A stretch of 18,935 bases of DNA from an uncultured Oscillospiraceae bacterium (GCA_900759385.1 CAAEUZ010000112.1:1-18935); one strand, 5' to 3'. Positions 6,136-13,076 are shown, counted from the stretch's first letter. A program made the numbers and translations. The notes: generated by a model not told the origin, from the sequence alone.

Positions 6136-7286
6136 TGTACCGCCGCCTCCTTTCCTCTGGACCCGGCTTTCTTTTTGCTGCCCCGGCCCTTTATCCAGCG
6201 CACCAGCTCTCCCGGCGTGCGCAGCAGCGAGAACTCATAGGTGCCGAAGATACCCTTGGGCCGGAACATGATGATGATAACCAGCACCACAGCGTAGACA
6301 AGCATCGGGTAGGCGAAGATGCTCTGTATAAATCCCGGCAGGGCGCTGACCCAGGCGCCGTTGGTGATCTGATAGTTGAGCAGGAACATGATGACCGCGC
6401 TGACGATGCTCCCGGTGAGGCTGCCCATGCCGCCCAGCACAACCATGACGACCACAAAGGTGGAGTTGAGGATGGAGCCGTTCGTGAACGAAAAACTCAC
6501 CGTGGAGAGGGTGGAGTTGGAGCAGGCGTAGAGCGCGCCCGCAATGCCCGCGAAGAAGGCGGAAAAGGCAAAGGTCAGCACCTTGTAGTAGCCGGTGTTG
6601 ATGCCGGCGGCGGAGGCGGCTATCTCGTCGTCGCGGATTGCCCGCACGGCGCGGCCGTACTTGGAGCGGATGAACATGAACATAAGCGCCACGCAGATGA
6701 TGACCGCCGCCAGCGCGACCCACAGGTATGTGACCTTGGCCGTGGTGCCGAAACCGAGGCCGTTCTGGTACAGTGAGGAGCTGGCCACGCCCTCGGCCAG
6801 ACCGTTCTGGCCCGCAAAGGGCAGGTTGTTGATGACGTTGACGATGATGAGGCCGAAGCCCAGCGTGATTATGGCCAGGTAGTCGCCCTTGAGGCGCAGC
6901 GCCGGGATGCCGACCAGCACGCCGAACACGGCGGCGAGCACGCCGGCACAGATTATGCAGAGGAAGATGATAAGTATGAACACTATGCCGCTCTTCTCGT
7001 CGTATACGCCAGCACGCTGGAATGCCAGGCTCATCAGCGCCGCGGTATAGGCGCCGATGGCCATGAAGCCGCAGTGGCCCAGCGAGAGCTGACCCATAAA
7101 GCCGAGCACCAGGTTCAGGCTGGCCGCGAGGATTATGAGATAGCAGCACTGCCAGATGCTGGGGACGACAGTGAGCCTGAAGCTGCCCTCGTCGCCTATC
7201 AGCGAGGTCAGCAGCACGCACAGCACATACACGGCGGCGAGAACGGCGGTGTTGACAACGTATCCGCGCTTGAATGCTTTTTTCAT
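6132..7286 (-). CDS. livM: branched-chain amino acid ABC transporter permease LivM
   Basis: A 384-aa multi-spanning membrane protein with about nine to ten hydrophobic segments. The LivM hallmark GQLSLGHCGFMAIGAY is at residues 65-80, and the cytoplasmic coupling region (RSKYGRAVRAIRDDEIAASAAGIN, mid-protein) contacts the ATPases. The basic C-terminus (RGSKKKAGSRGK) is cytoplasmic. ATG at 7286 overlaps the livH stop (ATGA) and has AAAAGGT just upstream. It forms the translocation pore with LivH. Which amino acid or amide is carried cannot be read from the permease. Confidence 0.93.
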   Translation of the reverse strand: MKKAFKRGYVVNTAVLAAVYVLCVLLTSLIGDEGSFRLTVVPSIWQCCYLIILAASLNLVLGFMGQLSLGHCGFMAIGAYTAALMSLAFQRAGVYDEKSGIVFILIIFLCIICAGVLAAVFGVLVGIPALRLKGDYLAIITLGFGLIIVNVINNLPFAGQNGLAEGVASSSLYQNGLGFGTTAKVTYLWVALAAVIICVALMFMFIRSKYGRAVRAIRDDEIAASAAGINTGYYKVLTFAFSAFFAGIAGALYACSNSTLSTVSFSFTNGSILNSTFVVVMVVLGGMGSLTGSIVSAVIMFLLNYQITNGAWVSALPGFIQSIFAYPMLVYAVVLVIIIMFRPKGIFGTYEFSLLRTPGELVRWIKGRGSKKKAGSRGKEAAVQ

Positions 7287-8179
7287 ACCTTTTCACCCAC
7301 GTTCTTTCCGAGTATTCCCGCCGGCTTCACGAGCAGCACGAGGATGAGGATGAGGAACACAAAGGTGTCCGACAGGCTCGAGCTTATGTAGGCCATGGAG
7401 AAACTCTCAACAATGCCGATGACAATGCCGCCCAGCATGGCGCCGGGCACTATGCCGATGCCGCCCACGACCGCCGCCACGAAGGCCTTCAGGCCGAGCA
7501 GGGAGCCCAGCGTGGTGTATACGCTGGGATACTGGGCAATGTACATCAGCGCGGCCACGGCGGCGAGGCCGGAGCCGATGGCAAAGGTGGTGAGGACGGT
7601 CCTGTTGACGCTGATGCCCATGAGTATGGCGGCGCTCTTGTCCTCGCTGACGCAGCGCATGGCGCGGCCCATCCGGGTCCTCTGCGTGAAGACGTAGAGC
7701 AGCAGCATTACTACGGCGCTGATTACTATTGTGTATATGGTGACATAGTCGAGCGTGACGCCCGCTATCTGGATGCCGCCGGTTGCAAAGAAGCTGCTGG
7801 CTATCTTCGGGTTCGGGCCGATGGCCGGGATGGCCTGGGCCAGGTTCTCGAGGAACAGGCTCATGGCTATGGCGGTTATCAGCGCGGTCATGTTTGTGCC
7901 CTTCCTGCGCACGGGCCTGTATGCAACGAGCTCCACGCCCACGCCCACCAGGGCACAGACTATTATGGCGATTACCACCGCCGCCCAGGCGGGCAGCCCG
8001 GCGGCCGTCATGAGCGGCACGGTGAAAATGAGCGTGTAGCCGCCGACCATGATGAAGTCGCCGTGCGCAAAGTTTATCAGTCTGATTATGCCGTACACCA
8101 TCGTGTAGCCCAGGGCGATAAGGGCGTAAACGCTCCCGAGCCTCAGGCCCACGAACAGGGTCTGCAGGAATTCACCCAT
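7283..8179 (-). CDS. livH: branched-chain amino acid ABC transporter permease LivH
   Basis: A 298-aa integral membrane protein with about eight hydrophobic segments. The LivH-type motif GYTMVYGIIRLINFAHGD is at 24-41, and the cytoplasmic coupling loop FTQRTRMGRAMRCVSEDKSAAILMGI lies in mid-protein. Its length is normal for the family. ATG 8179 has a modest AAAGG site about 10 nt upstream, weaker than that of livJ. It is separated from livJ by 88 nt that hold a stem-loop, and overlaps livM by 4 nt. Confidence 0.93.
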   Translation of the reverse strand: MGEFLQTLFVGLRLGSVYALIALGYTMVYGIIRLINFAHGDFIMVGGYTLIFTVPLMTAAGLPAWAAVVIAIIVCALVGVGVELVAYRPVRRKGTNMTALITAIAMSLFLENLAQAIPAIGPNPKIASSFFATGGIQIAGVTLDYVTIYTIVISAVVMLLLYVFTQRTRMGRAMRCVSEDKSAAILMGISVNRTVLTTFAIGSGLAAVAALMYIAQYPSVYTTLGSLLGLKAFVAAVVGGIGIVPGAMLGGIVIGIVESFSMAYISSSLSDTFVFLILILVLLVKPAGILGKNVGEKV

Positions 8180-8214
8180 GTTATCTCAACCTTTCGTCTG
8201 AGTTGAATAAGTTT

Positions 8215-8245
8215 GGGGAGACGCCATGAAGCATGACGTCTCCCC
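8215..8245 (-). other. stem-loop between livJ and livH
   Basis: Nine perfect base pairs (GGGGAGACG 8215-8223 with CGTCTCCCC 8237-8245) enclose a 13-nt loop. In the transcribed (-) direction it is followed by AAACTTATTC, with no U-run. It is therefore probably not a full terminator, but a 3' stabiliser or partial stop that would let livJ mRNA accumulate above the permease mRNA. Confidence 0.6.
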
Positions 8246-8267
8246 GGGATAGGGATGGGAGCGTTAT

Positions 8268-9491
8268 TCAGGCAATGTCATCGGCAGAAATGGTGGTTAC
8301 CAGCTCTGTGCCGAGTCCCTCGAGTCCGCCGACGGACTCGTCATAGACGAAGCTTATGACAGCGGCGCCCTTGACCGGGGTGCCGGTCTCGTCAAGGTTG
8401 AAGGTGCCGGTGACGCCCTCGTATGTGACGGAGGTGTCTGCCAGGGCGTCGCGCACGGCGCTGGCCTCGGCGGTGCCGGCGGTCTCCATGGCCGTCTGGA
8501 GCATCATCATGCAGTCACTGGCCAGGGCGGCGAAGCACAGCGGCGTGGTGCCGTAGAGCTCCTCGTAGGAGGTGACGTAGTTCTGCACGACCTCGCTGGA
8601 GTCGGTGGCGTCGTAGTGGTTGGTGTAGATCACGTTGTTGAAGGCGCTGTAGTCCACGCCCTCGGAGACGTAGTCGAGCGCTCCGTCGTAGCCGTCGGCG
8701 CCCATTATGATGCCGTCATATCCGGCGGCACGGGCCTGGGTGACCAGGAACGGGCCGACCGCGTCGTAATAGTACACGGCGTAGACGAGCTCGACGTCGG
8801 CGTTGACCATGGCGGTGAACTGGTTGGTGAAGTCCTGCGCGTTCATGGTCGCGGTGCTCTGCTGCTCAACGACCTCAATGCCGCGCTCCTCGCAGGCCAG
8901 GGCGAAGGCGTCGACCAGGCCCTGAGAGTAAGTATCCGCCGAGCAGGCGATGGTGCCCACGCGGGTGATGCCCTGCTGATCCACATACGCCGCGGCGATA
9001 CCGCCCTGGAGCGTATCCTTGAAGCAGGCGCGGAATACATAGTCGTCCTCGGTGGTGATATCGTCGGCCGTGGCGCTCGGGGTGATGAGCACAACGCCCT
9101 CCTCGTTGGCCAGGTTGGTCAGCGCGCTGGTGGCGCCGGAGGTAGCCGAACCGATGATGAGCGTGACGCCCTCGGCTATCAGCGCGTTGAAGGCGTTCTG
9201 AGCCTGAGTGGCGTCGCCCTGGTCATCGCGGTAGTCGAGCTCGACCTGCATACCCAGGATGCCGCCGGCCTCGTTTATCTCGTCGATGGTCATCTGCACG
9301 CCCTCCAGCATCGAGTTGCCGTAGGCCGCGTTAGTGCCGGTCATGGGCGCTATCATGCCGATGGTGATGGTGTCGCCGGAGCTGGCGTCGCTGCCGGTGT
9401 CCTCGGCCGCGTCATCTCCGCTGGTTCCGCAGGCGGCCAGCGCGAAGACCATGCAGAGCGCAAGCAGAAGTGCGAGCATTTTCTTTTTCAT
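8268..9491 (-). CDS. livJ: ABC transporter substrate-binding lipoprotein, LivJ/LivK type
   Basis: A 407-aa type I periplasmic-binding-fold protein of the Leu/Ile/Val (HAAT) family. The signal peptide ends in a lipobox LAAC with C21 as the lipidation site, followed by an acidic, serine/glycine-rich linker (22-43). The ligand-binding start IGMIAPMTGTNAAYGNSMLEG follows. LIIGSATSGATSALTNLANE and the later GADGYDGALDY segment are typical of the family. It captures substrate outside the membrane and delivers it to LivHM. ATG 9491 has AAGGAGG (9505-9499) about 7 nt upstream. It is the first gene of the operon, behind a long structured leader. Substrate (Leu, Ile, Val or another small amide) is inferred only from the family. 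Confidence 0.92.
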   Translation of the reverse strand: MKKKMLALLLALCMVFALAACGTSGDDAAEDTGSDASSGDTITIGMIAPMTGTNAAYGNSMLEGVQMTIDEINEAGGILGMQVELDYRDDQGDATQAQNAFNALIAEGVTLIIGSATSGATSALTNLANEEGVVLITPSATADDITTEDDYVFRACFKDTLQGGIAAAYVDQQGITRVGTIACSADTYSQGLVDAFALACEERGIEVVEQQSTATMNAQDFTNQFTAMVNADVELVYAVYYYDAVGPFLVTQARAAGYDGIIMGADGYDGALDYVSEGVDYSAFNNVIYTNHYDATDSSEVVQNYVTSYEELYGTTPLCFAALASDCMMMLQTAMETAGTAEASAVRDALADTSVTYEGVTGTFNLDETGTPVKGAAVISFVYDESVGGLEGLGTELVTTISADDIA

Positions 9492-9505
9492 GTGTTTTCC
9501 TCCTT

Positions 9506-9664
9506 CTATCCAAATGCATAAATTTTCCCCCGTATCCGTAAGGGGAAATATGGGACGGCGGTTCCCGGCCGCCGTCGCTCCCCGGCTCCCATTCCGGGGA
9601 TAAAAAGCAGCTTTCCACGGCCGCTTTTTACCAAACCAAGTGGGCGCAGTTCTCCCTTTGCCAT
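9506..9664 (-). CDS. candidate 52-aa leader ORF upstream of livJ
   Basis: A frame too short for most gene finders runs from ATG 9664 to TAG 9508-9506. GAGG sits 6 nt before the ATG, a respectable ribosome binding site. The frame passes through hairpins H2-H5 and stops directly next to livJ's AAGGAGG, so translation of the two could be coupled. The peptide (starting MAKGELRPLGLVKSG) is basic and has no recognisable domain. It contains KLLFI and some further Leu/Ile/Val codons, but no dense run. Codon third positions are less GC-rich than in neighbouring genes, so it could be chance. Reported as a candidate only. Confidence 0.3.
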   Translation of the reverse strand: MAKGELRPLGLVKSGRGKLLFIPGMGAGERRRPGTAVPYFPLRIRGKIYAFG

Positions 9665-9685
9665 TTATTTCCTCGAATTGGATAT

Positions 9686-9752
9686 AAAAAAGGCACAGGG
9701 GCAGAGTACATTTCTTTGTTTTATAAAGAAATTTAATTCAGTACGCCCTTGC
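9686..9752 (-). terminator. terminator-like hairpin (attenuator) right after the liv promoter
   Basis: On the - strand GCAxGGGC (from 9752) pairs with GCCC...TGC (ending 9693), and GTAC (9744-9741) with GTAC (9709-9706). The inner ATTTCTTT/AAAGAAAT forms an 8-bp stem with a 7-nt loop. Six U residues follow (9691-9686). The hairpin starts about 5 nt from the predicted transcription start, so most transcripts would end after about 70 nt unless terminated differently. An independent small RNA is the alternative reading. Confidence 0.55.
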
Positions 9753-9763
9753 ACTGTAACTGC

Positions 9764-9792
9764 ATTATAGCGCTTTAACCTATTAATGTCAA
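9764..9792 (-). promoter_or_regulatory. exact consensus sigma-A promoter of the liv operon
   Basis: On the - strand TTGACA (9792-9787) and TATAAT (9769-9764) are separated by exactly 17 nt, matching consensus at all twelve positions. It is the best promoter in the window, consistent with an operon controlled after initiation by its leader. Confidence 0.88.
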
Positions 9793-9872
9793 CTGTTTTA
9801 AATGCCTAAAGATTTATCCTCCTTGCACAAGTTCTATTTTGTAAATTACACAAAATGCACAATTAGTTTGGT

Positions 9873-9916
9873 GATACAAACCTGATACAACTCCTATGCA
9901 AACCGGATACAAGTGG
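9873..9916 (+). promoter_or_regulatory. four 11-bp-phased GATACAA repeats, candidate activator site
   Basis: GATACAA occurs at 9873-9879, 9884-9890 and 9906-9912. A degenerate copy, TATGCAA (9895-9901), lies exactly at the missing position, so four units recur every 11 bp. Direct repeats at one helical turn are the usual arrangement for OmpR/PhoB-family response regulators, such as the PhoP box in Bacillus. The block ends about 8 bp before a weak -10-like TAAAAC (9921-9926), where an activator would replace the -35. The identity of the binder is inferred. Confidence 0.55.
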
Positions 9917-9975
9917 GTGGTAAAACATTTCTCGCGCGGCAGGAAACGCGCAATTTCGCATATGGAGGGTTTAAT

Positions 9976-10917
9976 ATGCAGGAAAGAGACAATGAAATCG
10001 TACCGTTGCGTCCCCGCCGTCCGCGCCGCAGCCGGCCGGTTATAATAGTTATATTGCTGGCTGCCGCCGCGGCCGTGCTGCTGGCTCTGAGGCCCTGGGC
10101 TCATGCGCGGCCGTCCGCGGATGCCGGTACCGGCTCCGGAGAAAGCACGGACGCCGTGGAAGAACTGCTCGGCCGCCTGGCCGCGCAGATAACGGACGGC
10201 ATGGCGGTAAACGAGTGCGGACCGGAATACGCGTCCGAGCTGCGCTCGCTCGCCCGTGAGAAGGCGGAGTACGCCCGCCAGCTGAATTTTATGGCCGAAC
10301 ACCTGGAAATATACCCGGAGGCCGCAGTAAAAGCCGCCCTGCAGGGGGATGAAAAGGTAAACTTTGCCCTGCAGATCCCCTTCCGCGCCCCTGACAGCAG
10401 CGGCCTGGGCGAGCAGTTAACCGTCGCGCCCGGCGAAATCCCCTACCTCACCCAGTACGATGAGCGCTGGGGCTATCACAGCTATGGCAGCTCGGTCATC
10501 GGCATAACCGGCTGCGGCCCCACCTGCCTGGCCATGGCCGCGGCCGGGCTGACGGGCAACACATCCTGCAACCCGGCGCGGGTGGCCGACTTCGCCATGG
10601 CGGCCGGGTACTATATGGCCGGCACCGGCACCATGTGGTCGCTTTTCACAGAGGGCGCGGCCAACTTCGGCCTCACCGGCACGGAGCTGCCTCTCGACGT
10701 GAACGTCATGCAAAGCAGCCTGGACTCCGGCGCGGTCATCGTCGCCAGCATGCTCCCCGGCGATTTCACGCAGAGCGGGCACTTCATCGTCATCTACGGA
10801 TACGGCCGGGACGGCTTCCTCGTCCACGATCCCAACAGCCGAGCTCTCAGCAGCCGCAGCTGGAGCTATGAGCGGCTGTCCGGACAAATCGCCAATCTCT
10901 GGTCCCTGAGCGCATAA
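9976..10917 (+). CDS. membrane-anchored C39-like cysteine peptidase
   Basis: The 313-aa protein has a basic N-terminus (RPRRPRRSR), one membrane helix (about 21-39) and an extracellular stretch with a helical region (55-125). A Peptidase_C39_2-type domain follows (about 150-313). Probable catalytic residues are C180 in GCGPTC and H269 in SGHFIVIYGY, with D285 in VHDPNS as the third; Q160 is a candidate oxyanion residue. There is no ABC exporter or bacteriocin precursor nearby, so it is not an obvious bacteriocin-processing enzyme. Cell-wall or surface peptide cleavage is more likely. I chose ATG 9976 because GGAGGG lies 6 nt upstream; the frame is open back to 9913, but that part covers the repeat/promoter region. 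The substrate is unknown. Confidence 0.82.
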   Translation: MQERDNEIVPLRPRRPRRSRPVIIVILLAAAAAVLLALRPWAHARPSADAGTGSGESTDAVEELLGRLAAQITDGMAVNECGPEYASELRSLAREKAEYARQLNFMAEHLEIYPEAAVKAALQGDEKVNFALQIPFRAPDSSGLGEQLTVAPGEIPYLTQYDERWGYHSYGSSVIGITGCGPTCLAMAAAGLTGNTSCNPARVADFAMAAGYYMAGTGTMWSLFTEGAANFGLTGTELPLDVNVMQSSLDSGAVIVASMLPGDFTQSGHFIVIYGYGRDGFLVHDPNSRALSSRSWSYERLSGQIANLWSLSA

Positions 10918-10981
10918 AAGCGCCGGAGCACCCCAGCAAAACACACAATGTCGGAGGTGCAATTTTGTACATCATGCCCTA

Positions 10982-11011
10982 TTTACAAATTTGCCTGTCC
11001 GGTGCTATGCT
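10982..11011 (+). promoter_or_regulatory. promoter of the T-box/trpB2 transcript
   Basis: TTTACA (10982-10987) and TATGCT (11006-11011) are 18 nt apart, and TGC precedes the -10, an extended -10 element. Transcription would begin near 11018, just before the T-box stem I. Confidence 0.6.
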
Positions 11012-11017
11012 TATTTA

Positions 11018-11272
11018 CACAAACCGATGACTGAGAAGAGTACCCAGGTCACGAGGTCTTCAGAGAGCGGCGTATTTGCTGTGAGCGCCGCGGCGGACGG
11101 CTCGGGGAATGGACTCAGGAGGGGAGCGAAGCTAACTCCCGGGATGGCGCCCGTTACAGCGCTGGCCGCGTGATGGCGCGGATTGAGTGGGCTGCAAGCC
11201 AATTTGGGTGGCACCGCAGGATAAAAGTTTGTTCCTGTCCCAATGACCGCAAGGTTATTGGGACAGTTTTTT
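11018..11272 (+). promoter_or_regulatory. tRNA-Trp T-box leader
   Basis: A T-box riboswitch that binds uncharged tRNA. Stem I shows the AGTA bulge (11039-11042), the conserved GGTCACGAGG and AGAGAG stretch (about 11047-11066), and GAA directly before the specifier codon TGG (11110-11112), i.e. tryptophan. The T-box proper, GGGTGGCACCGC (11206-11217), contains the bulge TGGC, which pairs with a GCCA acceptor end. A discriminator G is what bacterial tRNA-Trp carries, so specifier and bulge agree. TTGGG (11204-11208) can pair with CCCAA (11239-11243) to form the antiterminator, using the left arm of the terminator. Expected outcome: trpB2 is expressed when tryptophan is scarce. Confidence 0.92.
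11235..11272 (+). terminator. T-box regulatory terminator
   Basis: A 14-bp stem (11235-11248 with 11253-11266, one G-T pair), a GCAA tetraloop and six T residues (11267-11272). Its left arm overlaps the antiterminator partner, so the two folds exclude each other. Confidence 0.92.
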
Positions 11273-11317
11273 ATTTTCCGAACACTTCATTAAAAATAAG
11301 CCAGGAGGTAAAGTACC

Positions 11318-12694
11318 ATGACCGACAACAAAATCCCCTACAAGATTTATCTTTCCGAATCTGAGATGCCCCGGACGTGGTACAATGTCCGCGCCGATAT
11401 GAAGGTCAAGCCCGCCCCCCTGCTCAACCCCGCGACAGGCAAGCCCTGCACGGCCGAGGAGCTCGGCCACGTCTTCTGCGACGAGCTGGTGAAGCAGGAG
11501 CTCGACGACACCACGCGCGAGATCCCCATCCCGCAGGAGATACAGGACTTCTACAAGATGTACCGCCCCAGCCCGCTGGTCCGGGCCTATTGCCTGGAGG
11601 AAAAGCTCGGCACCCCGGCCAAGATCTACTACAAGTTCGAGGGCAACAACACCTCGGGCTCCCACAAGCTCAACAGCGCCATAGCCCAGGCCTACTACGC
11701 CAAGAACCAGGGCCTCAAGGGCGTCACCACCGAGACCGGCGCCGGCCAGTGGGGCACCGCGCTCTCCATGGCCTGCGCGTATCTGGGCCTGGACTGCAAG
11801 GTCTACATGGTCAAGTGCTCCTATGAGCAGAAGCCCTTCCGCCGCGAGGTCATGCGCACCTACGGCGCCTCCGTCACCCCCAGCCCCAGCATGAGCACCG
11901 AGGTCGGCCGCAAAATCCTCGCCGAGAACCCCGACACCACCGGCTCGCTCGGCTGCGCCATCAGCGAGGCCGTGGAGGACGCCACCACCCATGAGGGCTA
12001 CCGCTACGTGCTCGGCAGCGTGCTCAACCAGGTGCTGCTGCACCAGAGCGTCATCGGCGTGGAGACCAAGATCGCCATGGACAAATACGGCATCGTCCCC
12101 GACATGATTATCGGCTGCGCCGGCGGCGGCAGCAACCTCGGCGGACTCATCAGCCCCTTCATGGGCGAAAAGCTGCGCGGCGAGCGCGATTACGAGTTCA
12201 TAGCCGTCGAGCCGGCCAGCTGCCCCAGCCTCACCCGCGGCGTGTTCGCCTACGACTTCTGCGACACCGGCAGGGTCTGCCCGCTGGCCAAGATGTACAC
12301 TCTCGGCAGCGGCTTCATCCCCTCCGCCAACCACGCCGGCGGCCTGCGCTACCACGGCATGAGCCCCGTCCTCAGCGAGCTCTACCACCAGGGCCTCATG
12401 GAGGCCAGGAGCGTCGAGCAGACCAAGGTATTCGAGGCGGCAGAGTACTTTGCCCGCGTCGAGGGCATCCTGCCCGCGCCCGAGAGCAGCCACGCCATCC
12501 GCGTGGCCATAGACGAGGCGCTCAAGTGCCGAGAGACCGGCGAGGAGAAGACCATCCTCTTCGGCCTCACCGGCACCGGCTACTTCGACATGGTCGCCTA
12601 CCAGCGCTTCAATGACGGCCAGATGAGCGACTACGTCCCCACCGACGCCGAGCTCCAGGCCAGCTTCGCTCAGCTGCCCAAAGTCGGCGTGTGA
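11318..12694 (+). CDS. trpB: TrpB2-type tryptophan synthase beta subunit
   Basis: The 458-aa PLP enzyme joins indole and serine to give tryptophan. It is longer than TrpB1 (about 400 aa) and starts with the TrpB2-type extension (WYNVRADMKVKPAPLLNP). The PLP lysine is K117 in SGSHKLNSA, the catalytic loop ETGAGQWG is at 139-146 and the phosphate-binding glycine loop CAGGGSN at 267-273. RPSPLVRA (83-90) replaces the canonical RPTPL region. No trpA lies beside it, as is common for TrpB2, so it may use free indole or partner with a distant subunit; this is inference. ATG 11318 has AGGAGG 9 nt upstream. It sits behind the tRNA-Trp T-box, which strongly supports a role in tryptophan supply. Confidence 0.92.
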   Translation: MTDNKIPYKIYLSESEMPRTWYNVRADMKVKPAPLLNPATGKPCTAEELGHVFCDELVKQELDDTTREIPIPQEIQDFYKMYRPSPLVRAYCLEEKLGTPAKIYYKFEGNNTSGSHKLNSAIAQAYYAKNQGLKGVTTETGAGQWGTALSMACAYLGLDCKVYMVKCSYEQKPFRREVMRTYGASVTPSPSMSTEVGRKILAENPDTTGSLGCAISEAVEDATTHEGYRYVLGSVLNQVLLHQSVIGVETKIAMDKYGIVPDMIIGCAGGGSNLGGLISPFMGEKLRGERDYEFIAVEPASCPSLTRGVFAYDFCDTGRVCPLAKMYTLGSGFIPSANHAGGLRYHGMSPVLSELYHQGLMEARSVEQTKVFEAAEYFARVEGILPAPESSHAIRVAIDEALKCRETGEEKTILFGLTGTGYFDMVAYQRFNDGQMSDYVPTDAELQASFAQLPKVGV

Positions 12695-12713
12695 TCCGCA
12701 CGGAAAACGAAGG

Positions 12714-12743
12714 AAACCCGCCCGGGATATCCCGGGCGGGTTT
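12714..12743. terminator. palindromic terminator after trpB2
   Basis: A perfect 30-nt palindrome (AAACCCGCCCGGG, centre ATAT, then the complementary arm) ends in only three Ts. It lies between the convergent trpB2 and the 79-aa gene and should work in both directions, though the short T-run makes its strength uncertain. Confidence 0.7.
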
Positions 12744-12750
12744 GCCGTCC

Positions 12751-12990
12751 TCAGCTCATATACTCGTCGCAGTTATAGCTGTTGTACTGCTTTTTTATCC
12801 TCAGCATGATGGAGCCGTCAGGCTGCTGAGCCTCCTCCACCACCTGATAACGGGTGCGGTTCCTCGCGAGCTGGTTTTTGTAGTGCTCCAGCTCCTCCTT
12901 TACGCCGCGGACGGCGATCTCGTGGGGCACGTCCTCTTTGAGCTGGAAGTGTATCGTCTGAAGCAAGCAGGCGGATTTGATACGTTTCAT
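12751..12990 (-). CDS. 79-aa protein of unknown function
   Basis: I cannot assign a family. The product is basic and charged, with a helical middle (VRGVKEELEHYKNQLARNRTRY, about 27-48) and a likely beta hairpin after it (YQVVEEAQQPDGSIMLRIKKQY). It has two cysteines (C8, C74), no signal peptide and no membrane segment, so it is probably cytosolic. ATG 12990 has a strong AGGAGGT about 9 nt upstream, and a near-consensus promoter lies at 13047-13076. Both are good evidence that this is an expressed gene. It is divergent from the XRE regulator at 13237 and faces trpB2. Confidence 0.75.
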   Translation of the reverse strand: MKRIKSACLLQTIHFQLKEDVPHEIAVRGVKEELEHYKNQLARNRTRYQVVEEAQQPDGSIMLRIKKQYNSYNCDEYMS

Positions 12991-13046
12991 GGTTATTTGA
13001 CCTCCTGATTTTAATAAAATCTTCGTTTTATGAACTTTACACGTAT

Positions 13047-13076
13047 ATTATACCAAATCGCAGACTGCTTTTTCAA
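13047..13076 (-). promoter_or_regulatory. promoter of the 79-aa protein gene
   Basis: On the - strand TTGAAA (13076-13071) is followed after 18 nt by a perfect TATAAT (13052-13047). This leaves a leader of about 50 nt to the ATG at 12990. Confidence 0.75.

Larger units (their letters stand above)
9492..9757 (-). promoter_or_regulatory. long structured 5' leader of the liv operon
   Basis: From the predicted start near 9757 to the livJ ATG the leader is about 265 nt and holds five consecutive hairpins. H1 (9693-9752) is followed by a U-run. H2 is TAAAAAGCAGC (9601-9611) with 9620-9630, 11 bp. H3 is CCCCGG (9580-9585) with 9594-9599. H4 is GACGGCGG (9554-9561) with 9569-9576, 8 bp. H5 is TTTCCCC (9524-9530) with 9542-9548. 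I do not recognise a known riboswitch: there is no T-box motif and no named class that I can match. H1 looks like an attenuator; the others may be its antiterminator partners or protein sites. Confidence 0.6.

Noticed and set aside
7274..8206. Open frame of 310 codons on the + strand
   Set aside because: Antisense to livH; the translation is rich in His, Gly and Ala with no family resemblance.
9412..9618. 68-codon frame on the - strand overlapping the livJ start
   Set aside because: It runs into livJ in another frame, has no good ribosome binding site, and the 52-codon frame at 9664-9506 is better placed.
10928..10960. GCACC/GGTGC inverted repeat after the C39-like peptidase gene
   Set aside because: Only five pairs around a long loop with AATTTT after it; too weak to call a terminator.
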